DNA of 64,000 nt from an uncultured Nostocoides sp. (lineage in GTDB: Bacteria; Actinomycetota; Actinomycetes; Actinomycetales; Dermatophilaceae): assembly GCA_937873315.1 (NCBI GenBank), contig CALMQX010000033.1, forward strand, positions 248,001-312,000, written 5' to 3'. Made by a program: the position numbers and the translations under genes. Each line of letters starts with the position of its first letter. Positions within the stretch are counted from its first letter, which is position 1. Shown here one piece after another: positions 7,873-17,668 of this stretch. The notes below the pieces were generated by a model. That model searched no databases, had not been told where the DNA came from, and worked only from the letters and a program-made list of their open reading frames with translations.

Positions 7873-9036
7873 ATGCGGTTGTTGCACACGTCCGACTGGC
7901 ACTTGGGACGCTCGTTCCACGGTGTCGCTCTCCTTGGTGCGCAAGCGAAGTACCTCGACCACCTTGTGGAGGTCGTGCGCGCGGAGCGGATTGAGGCGGT
8001 CTTGGTGGCCGGCGATGTCTACGACCGGGCCAACCCCTCCCCCGACGCCGTCGCCCTGCTCTCTGAGTCCTTGGAGCGGATCGTTGACGCCGGTGCACAG
8101 GTCGTCATCTCCTCCGGCAACCATGACTCTGCGGCTCGGTTGGGCTTCGCGGGGGGCTTGTTGGAGCGGGCCGGCGCCCATGTGCGCACGTCGATCGCAG
8201 GTATCACTCGCCCGGTCCGGATTGGCGAGGTGGATGTCCACCCCCTGCCGTACCTCGAGCCGGCCGTGGTCGCAGGGCAGTTGGAGGCCCAGTCGGCGAC
8301 GCACGCTGGGGTGCTGCGCGCCGCGATGGACCGCGTGCGTGCGACGGGAAGTGGTCGACCCCTTGTGGTCATGGCGCATGCCTTCGTTACCGGATGCGCC
8401 ACCAGCGACTCGGAGCGCGATATAGCTCAGGGTGGTTTGGGTGCGGTGCCGCCGGAGGTCTTCGACGGCGTCGCGTATGCCGCCTTGGGGCACCTGCACC
8501 GCGCGCAGGTGGTGGCACCTGGAGTGCGGTACTGCGGCTCTCCGGTCGCCATGTCCTTCAGCGAGGCCGGTCACACCAAGGTGTCCCTCGTGGTGGAGGT
8601 CACGGCTGCTGGGGCCGCGGTGGAGGCGGTTCAGGCACCTTTCCAGCGTCCGCTGGCCCGACTGCGTGGTGACCTGGAGTCGCTGTTGACCGACGCCAGC
8701 TTCGCCATTCACCAGGGCTCGTGGTGCCAGATCACGCTCACCGATCCCACGCGGCCCTTGGGTGCGATGGATCGCCTTCGCCGCCGGTTCCCCCACACCT
8801 TGGACCTGCACTGGGAGCCCGAGGGGGTGGTGGCGATGCCTGCGCGCTATGCCGCCCGGGTGGCCGAGCGTGATGACCTGGACGTGTGTTGCGACTTCCT
8901 GCCGCATGTGCGCGGTGGGGCGCCCGCCACCGAGGATGAGCGCGGCCTACTCGCGGAGGCCCTCGGGGCAGCCCGACTGCGGCGAAGCCAGCGTGACGAT
9001 GAGGGCATCGTCGCAGATGCCTTCGGGGCGGCCTAG
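7873..9036 (+). CDS. sbcD: Exonuclease SbcCD subunit D
   Basis: This 387-aa Mre11-type nuclease subunit has all phosphoesterase metal-binding motifs in order: TSDWHLGRSF, VAGDVYDRANPS, SSGNHDSAARL, and the later MAHAF and GHLHRAQ histidines. With SbcC it forms an ATP-dependent nuclease that opens hairpins and trims protein-blocked DNA ends. sbcC follows after 3 nt, so the pair is one operon with balanced expression. The ATG start is supported by the family N terminus (MRLLHTSDWHLG) and by the leaderless -10 six bases upstream. The C-terminal domain contacting SbcC appears intact. Confidence 0.95.
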   Translation: MRLLHTSDWHLGRSFHGVALLGAQAKYLDHLVEVVRAERIEAVLVAGDVYDRANPSPDAVALLSESLERIVDAGAQVVISSGNHDSAARLGFAGGLLERAGAHVRTSIAGITRPVRIGEVDVHPLPYLEPAVVAGQLEAQSATHAGVLRAAMDRVRATGSGRPLVVMAHAFVTGCATSDSERDIAQGGLGAVPPEVFDGVAYAALGHLHRAQVVAPGVRYCGSPVAMSFSEAGHTKVSLVVEVTAAGAAVEAVQAPFQRPLARLRGDLESLLTDASFAIHQGSWCQITLTDPTRPLGAMDRLRRRFPHTLDLHWEPEGVVAMPARYAARVAERDDLDVCCDFLPHVRGGAPATEDERGLLAEALGAARLRRSQRDDEGIVADAFGAA

Positions 9037-9039
9037 GAC

Positions 9040-12000
9040 ATGCGGCTGCATAGACTCACCCTGGATGCCTTCGGGCCCTTCCCTGGACACGTGGAGATCG
9101 ACCTCGCGGAATTGAGCGCCGGGGGCCTGTTCTTGATCCATGGCCCCACCGGCGCCGGCAAGACCAGCCTCTTGGACGCGATCTGCTTCGCCTTGTATGC
9201 CGCAGTCCCCGGCGTCCGCTCTGCCAAGGGTTTGCGCAGCGACCATGCAGCCGAGGGCGTCGTGCCGCGAGTCAGTGTCGAGTTCAGTGCGTCGGATCGC
9301 CGCCTGCGCGTCACGCGCAGCCCTGAGCACGATCGCGCGAAAAAGCGTGGCCAAGGCCGCCTGAGGGTCAATGCCACGGTGCTGCTTGAGCAATGGCGCG
9401 CCGGAGGCTGGGTCGCGGTGTCGAACCGGCCGGACGAGGTCGGCGATGTGATCCTGGATGCGGTCGGTATGGGCCTGGCCCAATTCGCCAAGGTGGCGCT
9501 GCTCCCCCAGGGTGACTTCGCGGCATTCCTGCGGGCTAACCCGGAAGAGCGCCGAGAGGTCTTGGAGCGACTCTTCGACATTGCCACCTTTGCCGAGGTC
9601 GAGGATTGGCTGGCCGACGCTCGCCGCGATGGTGCCGCAGAGTTGGAACGCCGAGAGTCCACCTTGGCCGCCGAGCTCACCCGTGTGGCGGATCTGGTCG
9701 GGACCGAGCCGGAGTTGCTCGCGTTGGTGCCCAGCCTGACGCAGGTGGAGCCAGCCAGGGTTCCTGAGCACCTCAGCATGCTCGCCGAGCGCGTCGAGGC
9801 AGCTCACGGTGAGGCGATCTTGGCCGCGGATGCCGCTGATCAGGCGGAGCAGCGGGCCAGGGCGTCCGCCGACGCCGCGCGGACCCAAGCCGAGAGGCGG
9901 GCTCGCGGTGAGCAGGCAATCGCCGACCGGGCCAGACTGGAGACCGAGCAGCCCGGGATCGACGCTGTGCGTGAGCGCGTGGCGAGGGCCGAGCGCGCCG
10001 CTGGCGCTGCCGGACATCTGGTCGCCGTGGAACGCTGCGCGAGAGCCGTCCGTACGAGTCATGATCGCCTAGCCAGCCATACCGGGTGGTCCACGCTGGC
10101 GTCGGTGCCCGCGTTGGCAGGTATGGCGATCGCGAACCCCATCGAAGTGCCGGACCTGACACAGCGGCTCACCGGCGTGCTGGCTGAGCTTCGCGCTCAC
10201 GACGCCACCGCCGAGGCGCTTGCCCGCACCTGCGCCGAGGCTCGGGAAACGCACGAGCTCCAGGTTGCCCTGGCGGCCGATCATCTGGCCGCCCTCACGC
10301 AGGTCAAAGCGGACGAAAGCGCTCTAGCCGACCTGGCGAAGGTCGTGAGCGAGCTTCAGGGTCAGGTGTCCGCTGTGGTCGAGGAGTCGGCCCGGGTCGA
10401 TGGACTGCGGCTGGCCGCCCAGGTTGCCCGCGAAAGGCTGGATCGCGCCCATGCGCTGATCGATGCCGAGGCCGCATTGGTGGGGCTCCGCTCCGAGTTG
10501 GCGGCCGCCCAGGCCCACACGCTGGCGACCGGAGGCCGATTGATCGAGCTTCGCCAGGCTCGACTCAACGCGGTCGCAGGAGAGCTGGCGCGCAAGCTGA
10601 TCCCCGGTCAACCCTGCGACGTCTGTGGCTCACGAGAGCACCCTTTACTGGCTAGCGGCGAGGAGTCGCCAGCCAACGAGGTGATCGACGAGGCAGAGAT
10701 CGCCCACGAGGCGGCACTGAAGGCCCACCGCGACGCTGAGGCGGCCTTAGCCGCGCGTGTTGCGATTCGCAGTGAGCACGAGCAGGCATTGGGTGGACCC
10801 GCTGACCTTGCGGCGGTGGAGGTCGCGGCTGATGAGGCCACAGTGGCTCTGGATGAGGCTGTGCGCGCGGCCAGCTCCTTGGCGCCCTTGCGCGTGCGCC
10901 TCGCCCAGGCCGCCGCCGATCACGCCGCCGCAGAGGCCGCGCATACCCGGCACAACGAGCAGGCCCTTCGGATCGCCACCCAGGTGCAGGACGCCGCGAC
11001 GCGGGCCGCTGCGCTCGGCCAGCGAGTGACCGAGCAGGCGGCCGAGCACGCTGTGTGTCCGTGCGGCGCGAGCCAGCCGGACAGGGCCGGCTCGACGCAT
11101 CTGAGCGTGACCGCCGCCGCGAGCGACGTGACCACGGCGGCGCAGGCCCACCTGCAGGCCACGGACCAGCTTGCAGTGGTCGCGGCCGATGCGCGGGGAT
11201 GGGCGCTTGCCGCGGGCTTCGGTGACCTAGACGAGGCGGCCGCCAACGCACTGGACGAGGAGGAGATCGCAAAGGCCCGGGAGCGGATCCTCACCCACGA
11301 ACGGTCCTGGCAACGGGTGACCACGACGCTCACCGACCCCGAAGTCGCCGCTGCCCTCGAAGCGCCGGTCGAGGACCTCGGCGCGCTTGTGGCCGCTGCG
11401 CAGGTCGCGCGCACCACCATGCGTGCGGCCACCGGCGCGCTCACGCAGGCCACCGTCCGCAGAGATGGGCTGAACCGCCTGCGACCTGGCATCGCCACGC
11501 TGTGCGCCGAGTTGGTTCCGCTGCGCTCTCGGTACACCTCCATCAGAGAGCTCGCGGACACCGTCACCGGAACCGGCCCCGACAACACCCTGCGCATGCG
11601 CCTGACGGCCTACGTCCTCGCCGCACGCCTCGAGAAGGTCGTCGATTTGGCCAATGAGCGCCTGGCCGTCATGGGGCAGTCGCGCTACCTCTTGGAGCAC
11701 ACCGACGAACGGGCCGCTCGTGGCGCCCGCAGTGGCCTGGGGCTTCGGGTGCTCGACCAGTGGACCGGCCAGAGCCGAGAGACCGCCTCCCTCTCGGGCG
11801 GAGAGTCCTTCATGGCGTCTCTGGCTCTGGCGTTGGGGCTCGCCGACGCACTTCGCGAGGAGTCCGGCGGCGTGGAGTTGGGCACCTTGTTCATCGACGA
11901 AGGCTTCGGCACGCTGGATGACGAGAGCCTAGAGGAGGTATTGGGCGTGCTTGATGGGCTGCGTGAGGGCGGTCGCGCCGTCGGCATCGTGTCCCACGTG

Positions 12001-12099
12001 GCCGACTTGCGCACCCGCATCACGCACCAGGCATACGTCCACAAGGACCTGCACGGGTCGCGGGTTGACCTGTCAACGCCGACCAGCGGAGTGGCCTGA
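9040..12099 (+). CDS. sbcC: Exonuclease SbcCD subunit C (SMC-like ATPase)
   Basis: This 1019-aa Rad50-type ATPase drives the SbcCD nuclease. The N-terminal Walker A is GPTGAGKTSLLDAICF and the Q-loop region is VALLPQGDFAAFLRA. Two long Ala/Glu/Arg-rich coiled-coil arms surround a zinc hook with Cys526 and Cys529 (CDVCGSREHP). The C-terminal signature is SLSGGESFMASLALALG and Walker B is LFIDEGFGTLDDES. A second close cysteine pair, Cys673-Pro-Cys675, lies in the descending arm and is not part of the usual hook. Three nucleotides separate sbcD and sbcC. The gene ends tail-to-tail 19 nt from gcvP with no obvious terminator stem. Confidence 0.95.
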   Translation: MRLHRLTLDAFGPFPGHVEIDLAELSAGGLFLIHGPTGAGKTSLLDAICFALYAAVPGVRSAKGLRSDHAAEGVVPRVSVEFSASDRRLRVTRSPEHDRAKKRGQGRLRVNATVLLEQWRAGGWVAVSNRPDEVGDVILDAVGMGLAQFAKVALLPQGDFAAFLRANPEERREVLERLFDIATFAEVEDWLADARRDGAAELERRESTLAAELTRVADLVGTEPELLALVPSLTQVEPARVPEHLSMLAERVEAAHGEAILAADAADQAEQRARASADAARTQAERRARGEQAIADRARLETEQPGIDAVRERVARAERAAGAAGHLVAVERCARAVRTSHDRLASHTGWSTLASVPALAGMAIANPIEVPDLTQRLTGVLAELRAHDATAEALARTCAEARETHELQVALAADHLAALTQVKADESALADLAKVVSELQGQVSAVVEESARVDGLRLAAQVARERLDRAHALIDAEAALVGLRSELAAAQAHTLATGGRLIELRQARLNAVAGELARKLIPGQPCDVCGSREHPLLASGEESPANEVIDEAEIAHEAALKAHRDAEAALAARVAIRSEHEQALGGPADLAAVEVAADEATVALDEAVRAASSLAPLRVRLAQAAADHAAAEAAHTRHNEQALRIATQVQDAATRAAALGQRVTEQAAEHAVCPCGASQPDRAGSTHLSVTAAASDVTTAAQAHLQATDQLAVVAADARGWALAAGFGDLDEAAANALDEEEIAKARERILTHERSWQRVTTTLTDPEVAAALEAPVEDLGALVAAAQVARTTMRAATGALTQATVRRDGLNRLRPGIATLCAELVPLRSRYTSIRELADTVTGTGPDNTLRMRLTAYVLAARLEKVVDLANERLAVMGQSRYLLEHTDERAARGARSGLGLRVLDQWTGQSRETASLSGGESFMASLALALGLADALREESGGVELGTLFIDEGFGTLDDESLEEVLGVLDGLREGGRAVGIVSHVADLRTRITHQAYVHKDLHGSRVDLSTPTSGVA

Positions 12100-12118
12100 G
12101 GCTGGTTGGTCGCCCGAG

Positions 12119-14995
12119 CTATTCGGCTAGATCCTCCAGCGGAGGGCACGAGCAGATCAGGTGACGATCGCCGTACGCGCCGTCGATCCGGCGCACCGTC
12201 GGCCAATACTTCGACGTCGGGTCCACGCCCGCCGGGAATGCCGCCGTGCTGCGGTCGTAGGAGTAGTTCCACTCCCCCGCCAGACACACTGCGGTGTGCG
12301 GCGCCCCACGCAGAACAGAATCAGCGGCAGCCACCTCGCCCCGGCCGACCGCATCGATCTCGCCCTTGATCGCGATCATGGCGTCGCAGAAGCGATCTAG
12401 CTCGCCCTTGTCCTCGCTCTCGGTCGGCTCGACCATGAGCGTGCCGGCCACCGGGAAGGACATCGTGGGCGCGTGGAAGCCGTAGTCGATGAGGCGCTTG
12501 GCCACATCATCGACGGTGACTCCGGTGTCCTTGGTGATGCCCCGCAGATCAAGGATGCATTCGTGTGCGACAAGTCCGGCGTTGCCGGTGTAGAGCACCG
12601 GGTAGTGATCGCGCAGCCGGGCCGCGACATAGTTCGCACCTAGAACCGCCATTCGGGTTGCCTGGGTTAGGCCGGCGCCGCCCATCAGTCGCACGTAGGT
12701 CCACGAGATGGGCAGGATGGCCGCCGACCCATAGGGCGCGGCCGCGATCGGGCCCACTCCCGTGGCTGGCCCGGCCTTGGGGTCGAGCGGGTGATTGGGC
12801 AGATGAGGAGTTAAGTGGGCCCGCACGGCAACTGGTCCGACGCCCGGGCCGCCGCCACCGTGCGGGATACAGAAGGTCTTATGCAGGTTCAGGTGCGAGA
12901 CGTCGGCGCCAAATCGTCCGGGCCTGGCGAGGCCGATGAGGGCGTTGAGGTTGGCGCCATCGACATAGACCTGACCGCCGGCGTCATGCACCATCGCGCA
13001 CAGGTCGGTGATGGTGCTCTCGAATACGCCGTGCGTCGAGGGGTAGGTCACCATGATGCCGGCAACCGTGTCGCGATGGTCCTCGAGCTTGCGCTTGAGA
13101 TCGTCCATGTCGACATTGCCGGTGATGGCGTCGGTGCCCACGACCACGACGCGCATTCCGGCCATGACCGCACTAGCGGCATTCGTGCCATGAGCGCTGC
13201 TCGGGATCAGTATGACGGTGCGCTCATGGTCGCCTCGGGCGCGGTGGTATGCCGCAATCGCGAGCAATCCGGCCAGCTCACCTTGGGATCCGGCATTGGG
13301 CTGCAGGGATACCGCGTCATAGCCGGTGATCTCCACGAGCCAGGCACTGAGCTGAGCAATCAAGGCCCGAGTACCTTCGGTCTGAGCGTGCGGTGCGAAG
13401 GGATGCAGGTGCGCGAACTCCGGCCAGGTGATGGACATCATCTCGGTCGTTGCGTTGAGCTTCATGGTGCAGGAGCCGAGCGGGATCATGCCGCGGTCCA
13501 GTGCGTAGTCGCGGTCGGAGAGCCGTCGGAGGTAGCGCAGCATCGCGGTTTCCGAGTGGTGGCTGTTGAACACCGGGTGGCTGAGGTACTCGGAAGTCCG
13601 GTGGAGGTGTTCTGGCCAGTCGGGTTCGGCCACAACGACATTCGGGACGTTCATCCAGAACGCGCGGGCCACTCTGGTGAGGTCGTCGAGATCCGTGGTC
13701 TCGTCGACACTGACGAGCACGGAGTCCCCGTCGTACTTCCAGATGTTGACTCGTTCGGCGGCGGCCGCAGCCACGATCGCATCTGCCCGCCCCGGAGTGG
13801 ACACGTGCAGTGTGTCGAAGAAGGCTCCCGGCGCGGTCTCGAAACCACCCTTGGCGAGCGCATCAGCCAGCGCCGCAGCATGCGAATGTACCCGGACAGC
13901 AATCGCCCGTAGGCCACGTGGGCCGTGGTACACGGCATACATCGAAGCCATGATGGCGAGTAGTACCTGCGCCGTGCAGATGTTGGAGGTGGCCTTCTCT
14001 CGGCGGATGTGCTGCTCACGGGTTTGCAGGGCCAATCGATACGCCTTGGCGCCATCGGCATCGACCGAGACACCGACGAGCCGCCCAGGCATGGTGCGCT
14101 CTAGCCCGGTGCGCACGCTCATGTAGCCCGCGTGCGGGCCCCCGAAGCCCATCGGCACGCCGAATCGCTGGCTCGTGCCCACCGCAATGTCGGCCCCCCA
14201 GTCGCCCGGCGGGGTGGCCAGGGTCAGGGCCAACAGGTCGGCGGCCGCGGTGACCAAGGCGCCCAGCGCGTGAGCGGCCTCCGTCAACGCGCGATAGTCG
14301 TGCAGGGTCCCGTGCAGATCGGGGTACTGAACGATCACCCCAAAGATCGCGGCTCCCCCGGCAGCCGCCGTGAGTGCTGCTTCACTAGTGACCTCCGCCA
14401 GTGCAGCTTCGCGCACCTGGATGCCCAGCGGCAGCGCGCGCGTGCGGATGACACCGAGCGTCTGAGGGAAGACCCCCGAGTCGACCAGGAGGACCGCGTC
14501 GGAGGCTGCCTTGGACGCGCGGCGCATCAGCGTCATGGCCTCTGCGGCAGCGGTGCCCTCATCGAGCAGCGAGGCGCCCGAGGTCGGCAGTCCGGTCAGA
14601 TCGCTCACCATGGTCTGGAAATTGAGCAGGGCTTCGAGTCGACCTTGGCTGATCTCTGGCTGGTACGGGGTGTAGGCCGTGTACCAGGCCGGGTTCTCCA
14701 GCACATTGCGGGTGATGACCGCCGGCGTGAAGGTGCCGTAGTAGCCCAGCCCGATCATCGAGGTGTGCACCGTGTTGCGCTTGGCCAGGGCGCGCAATTC
14801 CTTGAGAACAGACAACTCTGAGTCGGCTGGCTCCAACGCCAAAGCGCCGGTCATCCTGATCGCGTCCGGTACGGCTGCATCAGCGAGGGCGTCGAGAGAG
14901 GGCTGTCCGACAACGGCCAGCATGTCAGCGATGTCATGATCGCGCGGGCCGATGTGGCGCGAGACGAAGGCCGAAAGGTCCTGGGGAAGGCTCAC
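12119..14995 (-). CDS. gcvP: Glycine dehydrogenase (aminomethyl-transferring), P-protein
   Basis: This 958-aa single-chain P-protein decarboxylates glycine and transfers aminomethyl to the lipoyl arm of GcvH (gene at 17.7-18.1 kb). Both halves of the fused enzyme are present: the N-terminal [13 protein letters not shown] start and the C-terminal half with the PLP lysine in [19 protein letters not shown] 14995 is chosen over an in-frame TTG at 15010 because AGGAG at 15007-15003 is seven bases upstream of it. The gene lies behind a glycine riboswitch, so expression should rise with glycine. gcvT is not in the window. Confidence 0.96.
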   Translation of the reverse strand: MSLPQDLSAFVSRHIGPRDHDIADMLAVVGQPSLDALADAAVPDAIRMTGALALEPADSELSVLKELRALAKRNTVHTSMIGLGYYGTFTPAVITRNVLENPAWYTAYTPYQPEISQGRLEALLNFQTMVSDLTGLPTSGASLLDEGTAAAEAMTLMRRASKAASDAVLLVDSGVFPQTLGVIRTRALPLGIQVREAALAEVTSEAALTAAAGGAAIFGVIVQYPDLHGTLHDYRALTEAAHALGALVTAAADLLALTLATPPGDWGADIAVGTSQRFGVPMGFGGPHAGYMSVRTGLERTMPGRLVGVSVDADGAKAYRLALQTREQHIRREKATSNICTAQVLLAIMASMYAVYHGPRGLRAIAVRVHSHAAALADALAKGGFETAPGAFFDTLHVSTPGRADAIVAAAAAERVNIWKYDGDSVLVSVDETTDLDDLTRVARAFWMNVPNVVVAEPDWPEHLHRTSEYLSHPVFNSHHSETAMLRYLRRLSDRDYALDRGMIPLGSCTMKLNATTEMMSITWPEFAHLHPFAPHAQTEGTRALIAQLSAWLVEITGYDAVSLQPNAGSQGELAGLLAIAAYHRARGDHERTVILIPSSAHGTNAASAVMAGMRVVVVGTDAITGNVDMDDLKRKLEDHRDTVAGIMVTYPSTHGVFESTITDLCAMVHDAGGQVYVDGANLNALIGLARPGRFGADVSHLNLHKTFCIPHGGGGPGVGPVAVRAHLTPHLPNHPLDPKAGPATGVGPIAAAPYGSAAILPISWTYVRLMGGAGLTQATRMAVLGANYVAARLRDHYPVLYTGNAGLVAHECILDLRGITKDTGVTVDDVAKRLIDYGFHAPTMSFPVAGTLMVEPTESEDKGELDRFCDAMIAIKGEIDAVGRGEVAAADSVLRGAPHTAVCLAGEWNYSYDRSTAAFPAGVDPTSKYWPTVRRIDGAYGDRHLICSCPPLEDLAE

Positions 14996-15018
14996 CGTGG
15001 GGCTCCTCAAGGGGTCGA

Positions 15019-15089
15019 GGGTCAGGTCAGAACACCTCCCCCTCTGTCACTGCCCCGCAGACGAAGCAAACTTCAGAGGTGCCTGACCC
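15019..15089 (-). promoter_or_regulatory. Leader stem between the glycine aptamer and gcvP (expression platform candidate)
   Basis: GGGTCAGG and CCTGACCC pair across 15082-15089 and 15019-15026. Next to them GAGGTG (15076-15081) can pair with CACCTC (15033-15038), and CAGAGG (15074-15079) can alternatively pair with CCTCTG (15041-15046). Two mutually exclusive inner stems would suit a riboswitch expression platform. There is no T-run, and the AGGAG ribosome binding site at 15003-15007 lies just outside the stem. Confidence 0.5.
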
Positions 15090-15093
15090 GCGT

Positions 15094-15175
15094 GGTCCGT
15101 TGGCCTGAGAGGTTCCGGGGAAAGTTGCCCCTTCGGCGCCTCGCGATCAACTGAACTCGAGGACTCTCCCACGCG
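15094..15175 (-). promoter_or_regulatory. Glycine riboswitch aptamer upstream of gcvP
   Basis: Read on the minus strand, the element contains GGGAGAGTCC, then GGCGCCGAAGGGGCAA, then CCCCGGAACCTCTCAGGC and GGACC. These are the hallmark conserved words of the glycine aptamer in the right order. I see only one clear aptamer; the following 80 bases form a stem rather than a second full aptamer. A TACATT -10-like word at 15198-15193 would start the transcript just upstream. Location directly before gcvP agrees with known glycine-responsive ON switches. Confidence 0.9.
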
Positions 15176-15223
15176 GTGTGAGCAGCCCCGCCAATGTATC
15201 AGGGCTGGACTCGGATGGCTGGA

Positions 15224-15805
15224 TCAGGCGAGGCGGGCAGCTCGTCTGGCGCTGAGCTCGTCACCCGGGTGGCTGATCGGGGTCTCATCGCTGGCCCGCT
15301 CGCCGGGCAGTGCCGAGAGCTCGCCCTCGACCTCGCGCCATACCTTGCCCACGGCGATACCGAACACGCCCTGACCGCCCTGCAGCAGGTCGATGACTTC
15401 CTCGGTCGAGGTGCACTCGTACACCGAGGCACCATCGCTCATCAGGGTGATCTGCGCCAGATCCTCAACGCCACGCTCACGCAGCACGTCGATCGCGCCC
15501 CGGATCTGCTGCAAAGACACGCCGGTATCGAGCAGCCGCTTGACCACCTTGAGCACGAGAATGTCGCGGAAACCATAGAGCCGCTGAGTGCCAGAGCCGG
15601 CCGCGACCCGCACGGAGGGCACTACCAAACCGGTGCGCGCCCAGTAGTCGAGTTGACGGTAGGTAATCCCAGCAGCCGAGCAGGCCGTCGGTCCGCGGTA
15701 TCCCACTTCATCATCGAGGTCGGGCAGGTCATCGCTGAACAGCATGCCCTGACGGCGGGACGTGGCCACCAGGCCCGGTGCCCCGGGGCTCGGCTCTCGG
15801 CTCAT
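15224..15805 (-). CDS. MerR-family transcriptional regulator (second MerR of the gcvH-garA cluster)
   Basis: This 193-aa protein has a MerR winged helix: ACSAAGITYRQLDYWARTGLV followed by the YGFRDILVLKVVKRLLDTGVSLQQI segment. It is equivalent in position to mycobacterial Rv1830, the last gene of the gcvH-garA-ftsR-nuclease-merR cluster. Regulatory targets are unknown. No cysteine metal-binding pattern of classical MerR is seen. ATG 15805 is used here; an in-frame GTG at 15811 with AGGAGG five bases upstream is an equally good start and would add two residues. It is separated from the nuclease gene by 157 bp, so it may have its own promoter. Confidence 0.87.
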   Translation of the reverse strand: MSREPSPGAPGLVATSRRQGMLFSDDLPDLDDEVGYRGPTACSAAGITYRQLDYWARTGLVVPSVRVAAGSGTQRLYGFRDILVLKVVKRLLDTGVSLQQIRGAIDVLRERGVEDLAQITLMSDGASVYECTSTEEVIDLLQGGQGVFGIAVGKVWREVEGELSALPGERASDETPISHPGDELSARRAARLA

Positions 15806-15962
15806 GTCCACGCCGACCTCCTCGAAGAGAAATGACACCGTCGAGACTACACCGGTGTCACCCGGATGCGGCGGTGTTACTGAAGTGATAGGTGTGACGT
15901 TAGGGGCAGGAGTGACGCAGGACAACGACCTCCGTCGGCGTGTCGCCCTGGGGCCGGCCCAA

Positions 15963-16484
15963 TCACTGAGCCGGCGGCTCTCCCCCGGTCTCAAAGTCCT
16001 CGGGACTGACCTGATCCAGAAACTCCTTGAAGCGTTCGACCTCGTCCTCGGCATTCGGGGAGTCCTCATCGCCGATCTCCACCCCGGCCTCGTCGAGCAG
16101 CGTTCGGGGAGCAACCACGGGGGCGTCCATGCGCAGAGCCAGCGCAATCGCGTCGGAGGAGCGGGACTCCACGGTGAATCCGCCCGCCTCAGCGCCCCCG
16201 TCGATGTCCAGGGCAGCGTGGAAGACCCCGTCGTGCAGCGCCACGATGCGCACCCGGGTCAGCGTGTGGCCGAGCTCCCCGATCACCAGGCGCAAGAGGT
16301 CATGAGTGAGGGGCCGCGGCGGCACGACGCCCTGCTGGGCGTAGGCGATGGCCGTGGCCTCGGCGGCGCCGATCCAGATCGGCAGATACCGCGACCCGTC
16401 GCGCTCGCGCAGCAAGACGATCGGGGTGTTGGTCGGCATCTCAACCCGGACCCCGCTGACCTCGAGGAACACGTCGCTGCTCAC
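15963..16484 (-). CDS. Bifunctional nuclease domain (BFN/DUF151) protein
   Basis: This 173-aa protein matches the DUF151/BFN family (VFLEVSGVRVEMPTNTPIVLL, LPIWIGAAEATAIA, RPLTHDLLRLVIGELG, SRSSDAIALALRMDAPV). Some family members have been reported to cut DNA and RNA; the cellular role in actinobacteria is unclear. The C-terminal third is acidic and low in complexity. GTG 16484 is supported by its GTGA overlap (16481-16484) with the ftsR stop codon. It corresponds to mycobacterial Rv1829 in position. Confidence 0.88.
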   Translation of the reverse strand: MSSDVFLEVSGVRVEMPTNTPIVLLRERDGSRYLPIWIGAAEATAIAYAQQGVVPPRPLTHDLLRLVIGELGHTLTRVRIVALHDGVFHAALDIDGGAEAGGFTVESRSSDAIALALRMDAPVVAPRTLLDEAGVEIGDEDSPNAEDEVERFKEFLDQVSPEDFETGGEPPAQ

Positions 16485-17155
16485 GGGTCTACGGTACCCC
16501 CGCTCCCCTGCAGGCCAGCATGGACCAGGGCGCTGTGCAAGGCGATACACCAGTCAGCCAGGGCCGCTCGCGTGTCGCTGGCGTCCTCATCGTGACGGCG
16601 CCGAGGGGTCAAGACCTGCTCGATGAGCCCAACTTCGCGATCGGCAGCCGTGCGGAAGGCCCGCAGGTGGCGACCGGAGAGTCCGTATGCCGCGAGCTCC
16701 GCGGCTGCTGCGGCCACCTTGAGGTCATGGCCGCTGAAGTGCCCCCGGGCGTCGGGATGCAGCAGGCCGTACTGCAGCAGATCCTCGGCCAGGGCCGCGT
16801 CGAGTCCTGTGGAGCGCAGCAGCTCCGCTCTGGTCAGGCGCACCTGGGCGGCGGCCGGGCCCCTGGCAGGTGCCGGCGACTGCAGGTGAGGTGCGCCGGT
16901 GAACTCATCAATGGACAGTCCCCGGTCCATCGCATCCAAGGCCTCTCGCACCACGCGCAGTGGCCAGAAGCGATCACGCTGGGCGGTCAGCGCAAACCGG
17001 AGCCGCTCAACGTCGGCCTCGGAGTACTGGCGATATCCGGACGGGGAGCGTGAGGGCACCACCACCCCCTCCGCCTCGAGGAAGCGGACCTTGGAGATGG
17101 TCAGATCGGGGAAGTCGGGACTCAGGGCCGCGACGACACGACCAACGGTGAGCAC
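16481..17155 (-). CDS. ftsR: MerR-like cell-division regulator FtsR
   Basis: This 224-aa protein has an N-terminal MerR-type helix-turn-helix (VGRVVAALSPDFPDLTISKVRFLEAEG, then PSGYRQYSEADVERLRFAL). Its length and position between garA and the nuclease gene match Rv1828/FtsR, described in corynebacteria as an activator of ftsZ. The C-terminal half is Ala/Leu-rich and probably mediates dimerisation. The start is GTG, 2 nt after the garA stop codon, so it is translationally linked. It overlaps the nuclease gene by GTGA. Confidence 0.87.
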   Translation of the reverse strand: MLTVGRVVAALSPDFPDLTISKVRFLEAEGVVVPSRSPSGYRQYSEADVERLRFALTAQRDRFWPLRVVREALDAMDRGLSIDEFTGAPHLQSPAPARGPAAAQVRLTRAELLRSTGLDAALAEDLLQYGLLHPDARGHFSGHDLKVAAAAAELAAYGLSGRHLRAFRTAADREVGLIEQVLTPRRRHDEDASDTRAALADWCIALHSALVHAGLQGSGGTVDP

Positions 17156-17157
17156 GG

Positions 17158-17610
17158 TCAGTCGCGCGCAGCGTAAAAGACCAGCCGGAACTTCCCGATC
17201 TGCACCTCGTCCCCCGTGGCGAGGTCGACAGCATCGATGAGCTGGCGGTTCACGTAGGTGCCATTCAACGAGCCGACATCGCTGACCCGATAGTGGCCAT
17301 CCACGCGGGTGAAGACGGCATGCCGACGCGACACTGTGACATCGTCGAGAAAGATGTCCGAGTCTGGGTGCCGCCCCGAACTGACCTCGTCCTCATCCAG
17401 CAGGAACCGAGCACCCGTGTTGGGCCCGCGCAAGACCACTAGCAGGGCGGTTTCAGGTCGCAGGGCCTCCACCGTCGCCAAGTCAGAGCGGGTCAGGACA
17501 TGGTCTGACTCAACCGCTGGCTCAGGCGTTCCTGCGCCGACCGGCGTGATCCGCATGGTGGTGGGATCGGGGACACCGTGGTCCGGCTGCGGCGCCTCGG
17601 GGGTGGCCAT
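17158..17610 (-). CDS. garA: FHA-domain regulator GarA/OdhI-like
   Basis: This 150-aa protein has a C-terminal forkhead-associated domain with the phosphothreonine-binding residues G79-R80, S95-R96-R97-H98 and S114-L115-N116-G117-T118 in place. GarA/OdhI inhibits 2-oxoglutarate dehydrogenase and controls glutamate metabolism, and is switched by Ser/Thr kinases acting on an N-terminal threonine pair in an ETTSVFR motif. Here the N terminus lacks that motif; the only Thr-Thr pair is T17-T18 in DPTTMRIT. GGAGGAG lies just before the ATG. It sits between gcvH and ftsR, as in other actinobacteria. Confidence 0.9.
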   Translation of the reverse strand: MATPEAPQPDHGVPDPTTMRITPVGAGTPEPAVESDHVLTRSDLATVEALRPETALLVVLRGPNTGARFLLDEDEVSSGRHPDSDIFLDDVTVSRRHAVFTRVDGHYRVSDVGSLNGTYVNRQLIDAVDLATGDEVQIGKFRLVFYAARD

Positions 17611-17668
17611 GGCTCCTCCAGAATCTGCTTGGGAACGACCACCATAGTCGACCCCGCTGACGATGACG

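Noticed and set aside
15011..15093. A second glycine aptamer
   Set aside because: The conserved words GCCGAAGG and CTCAGGC are not repeated here; the region forms a long stem instead.
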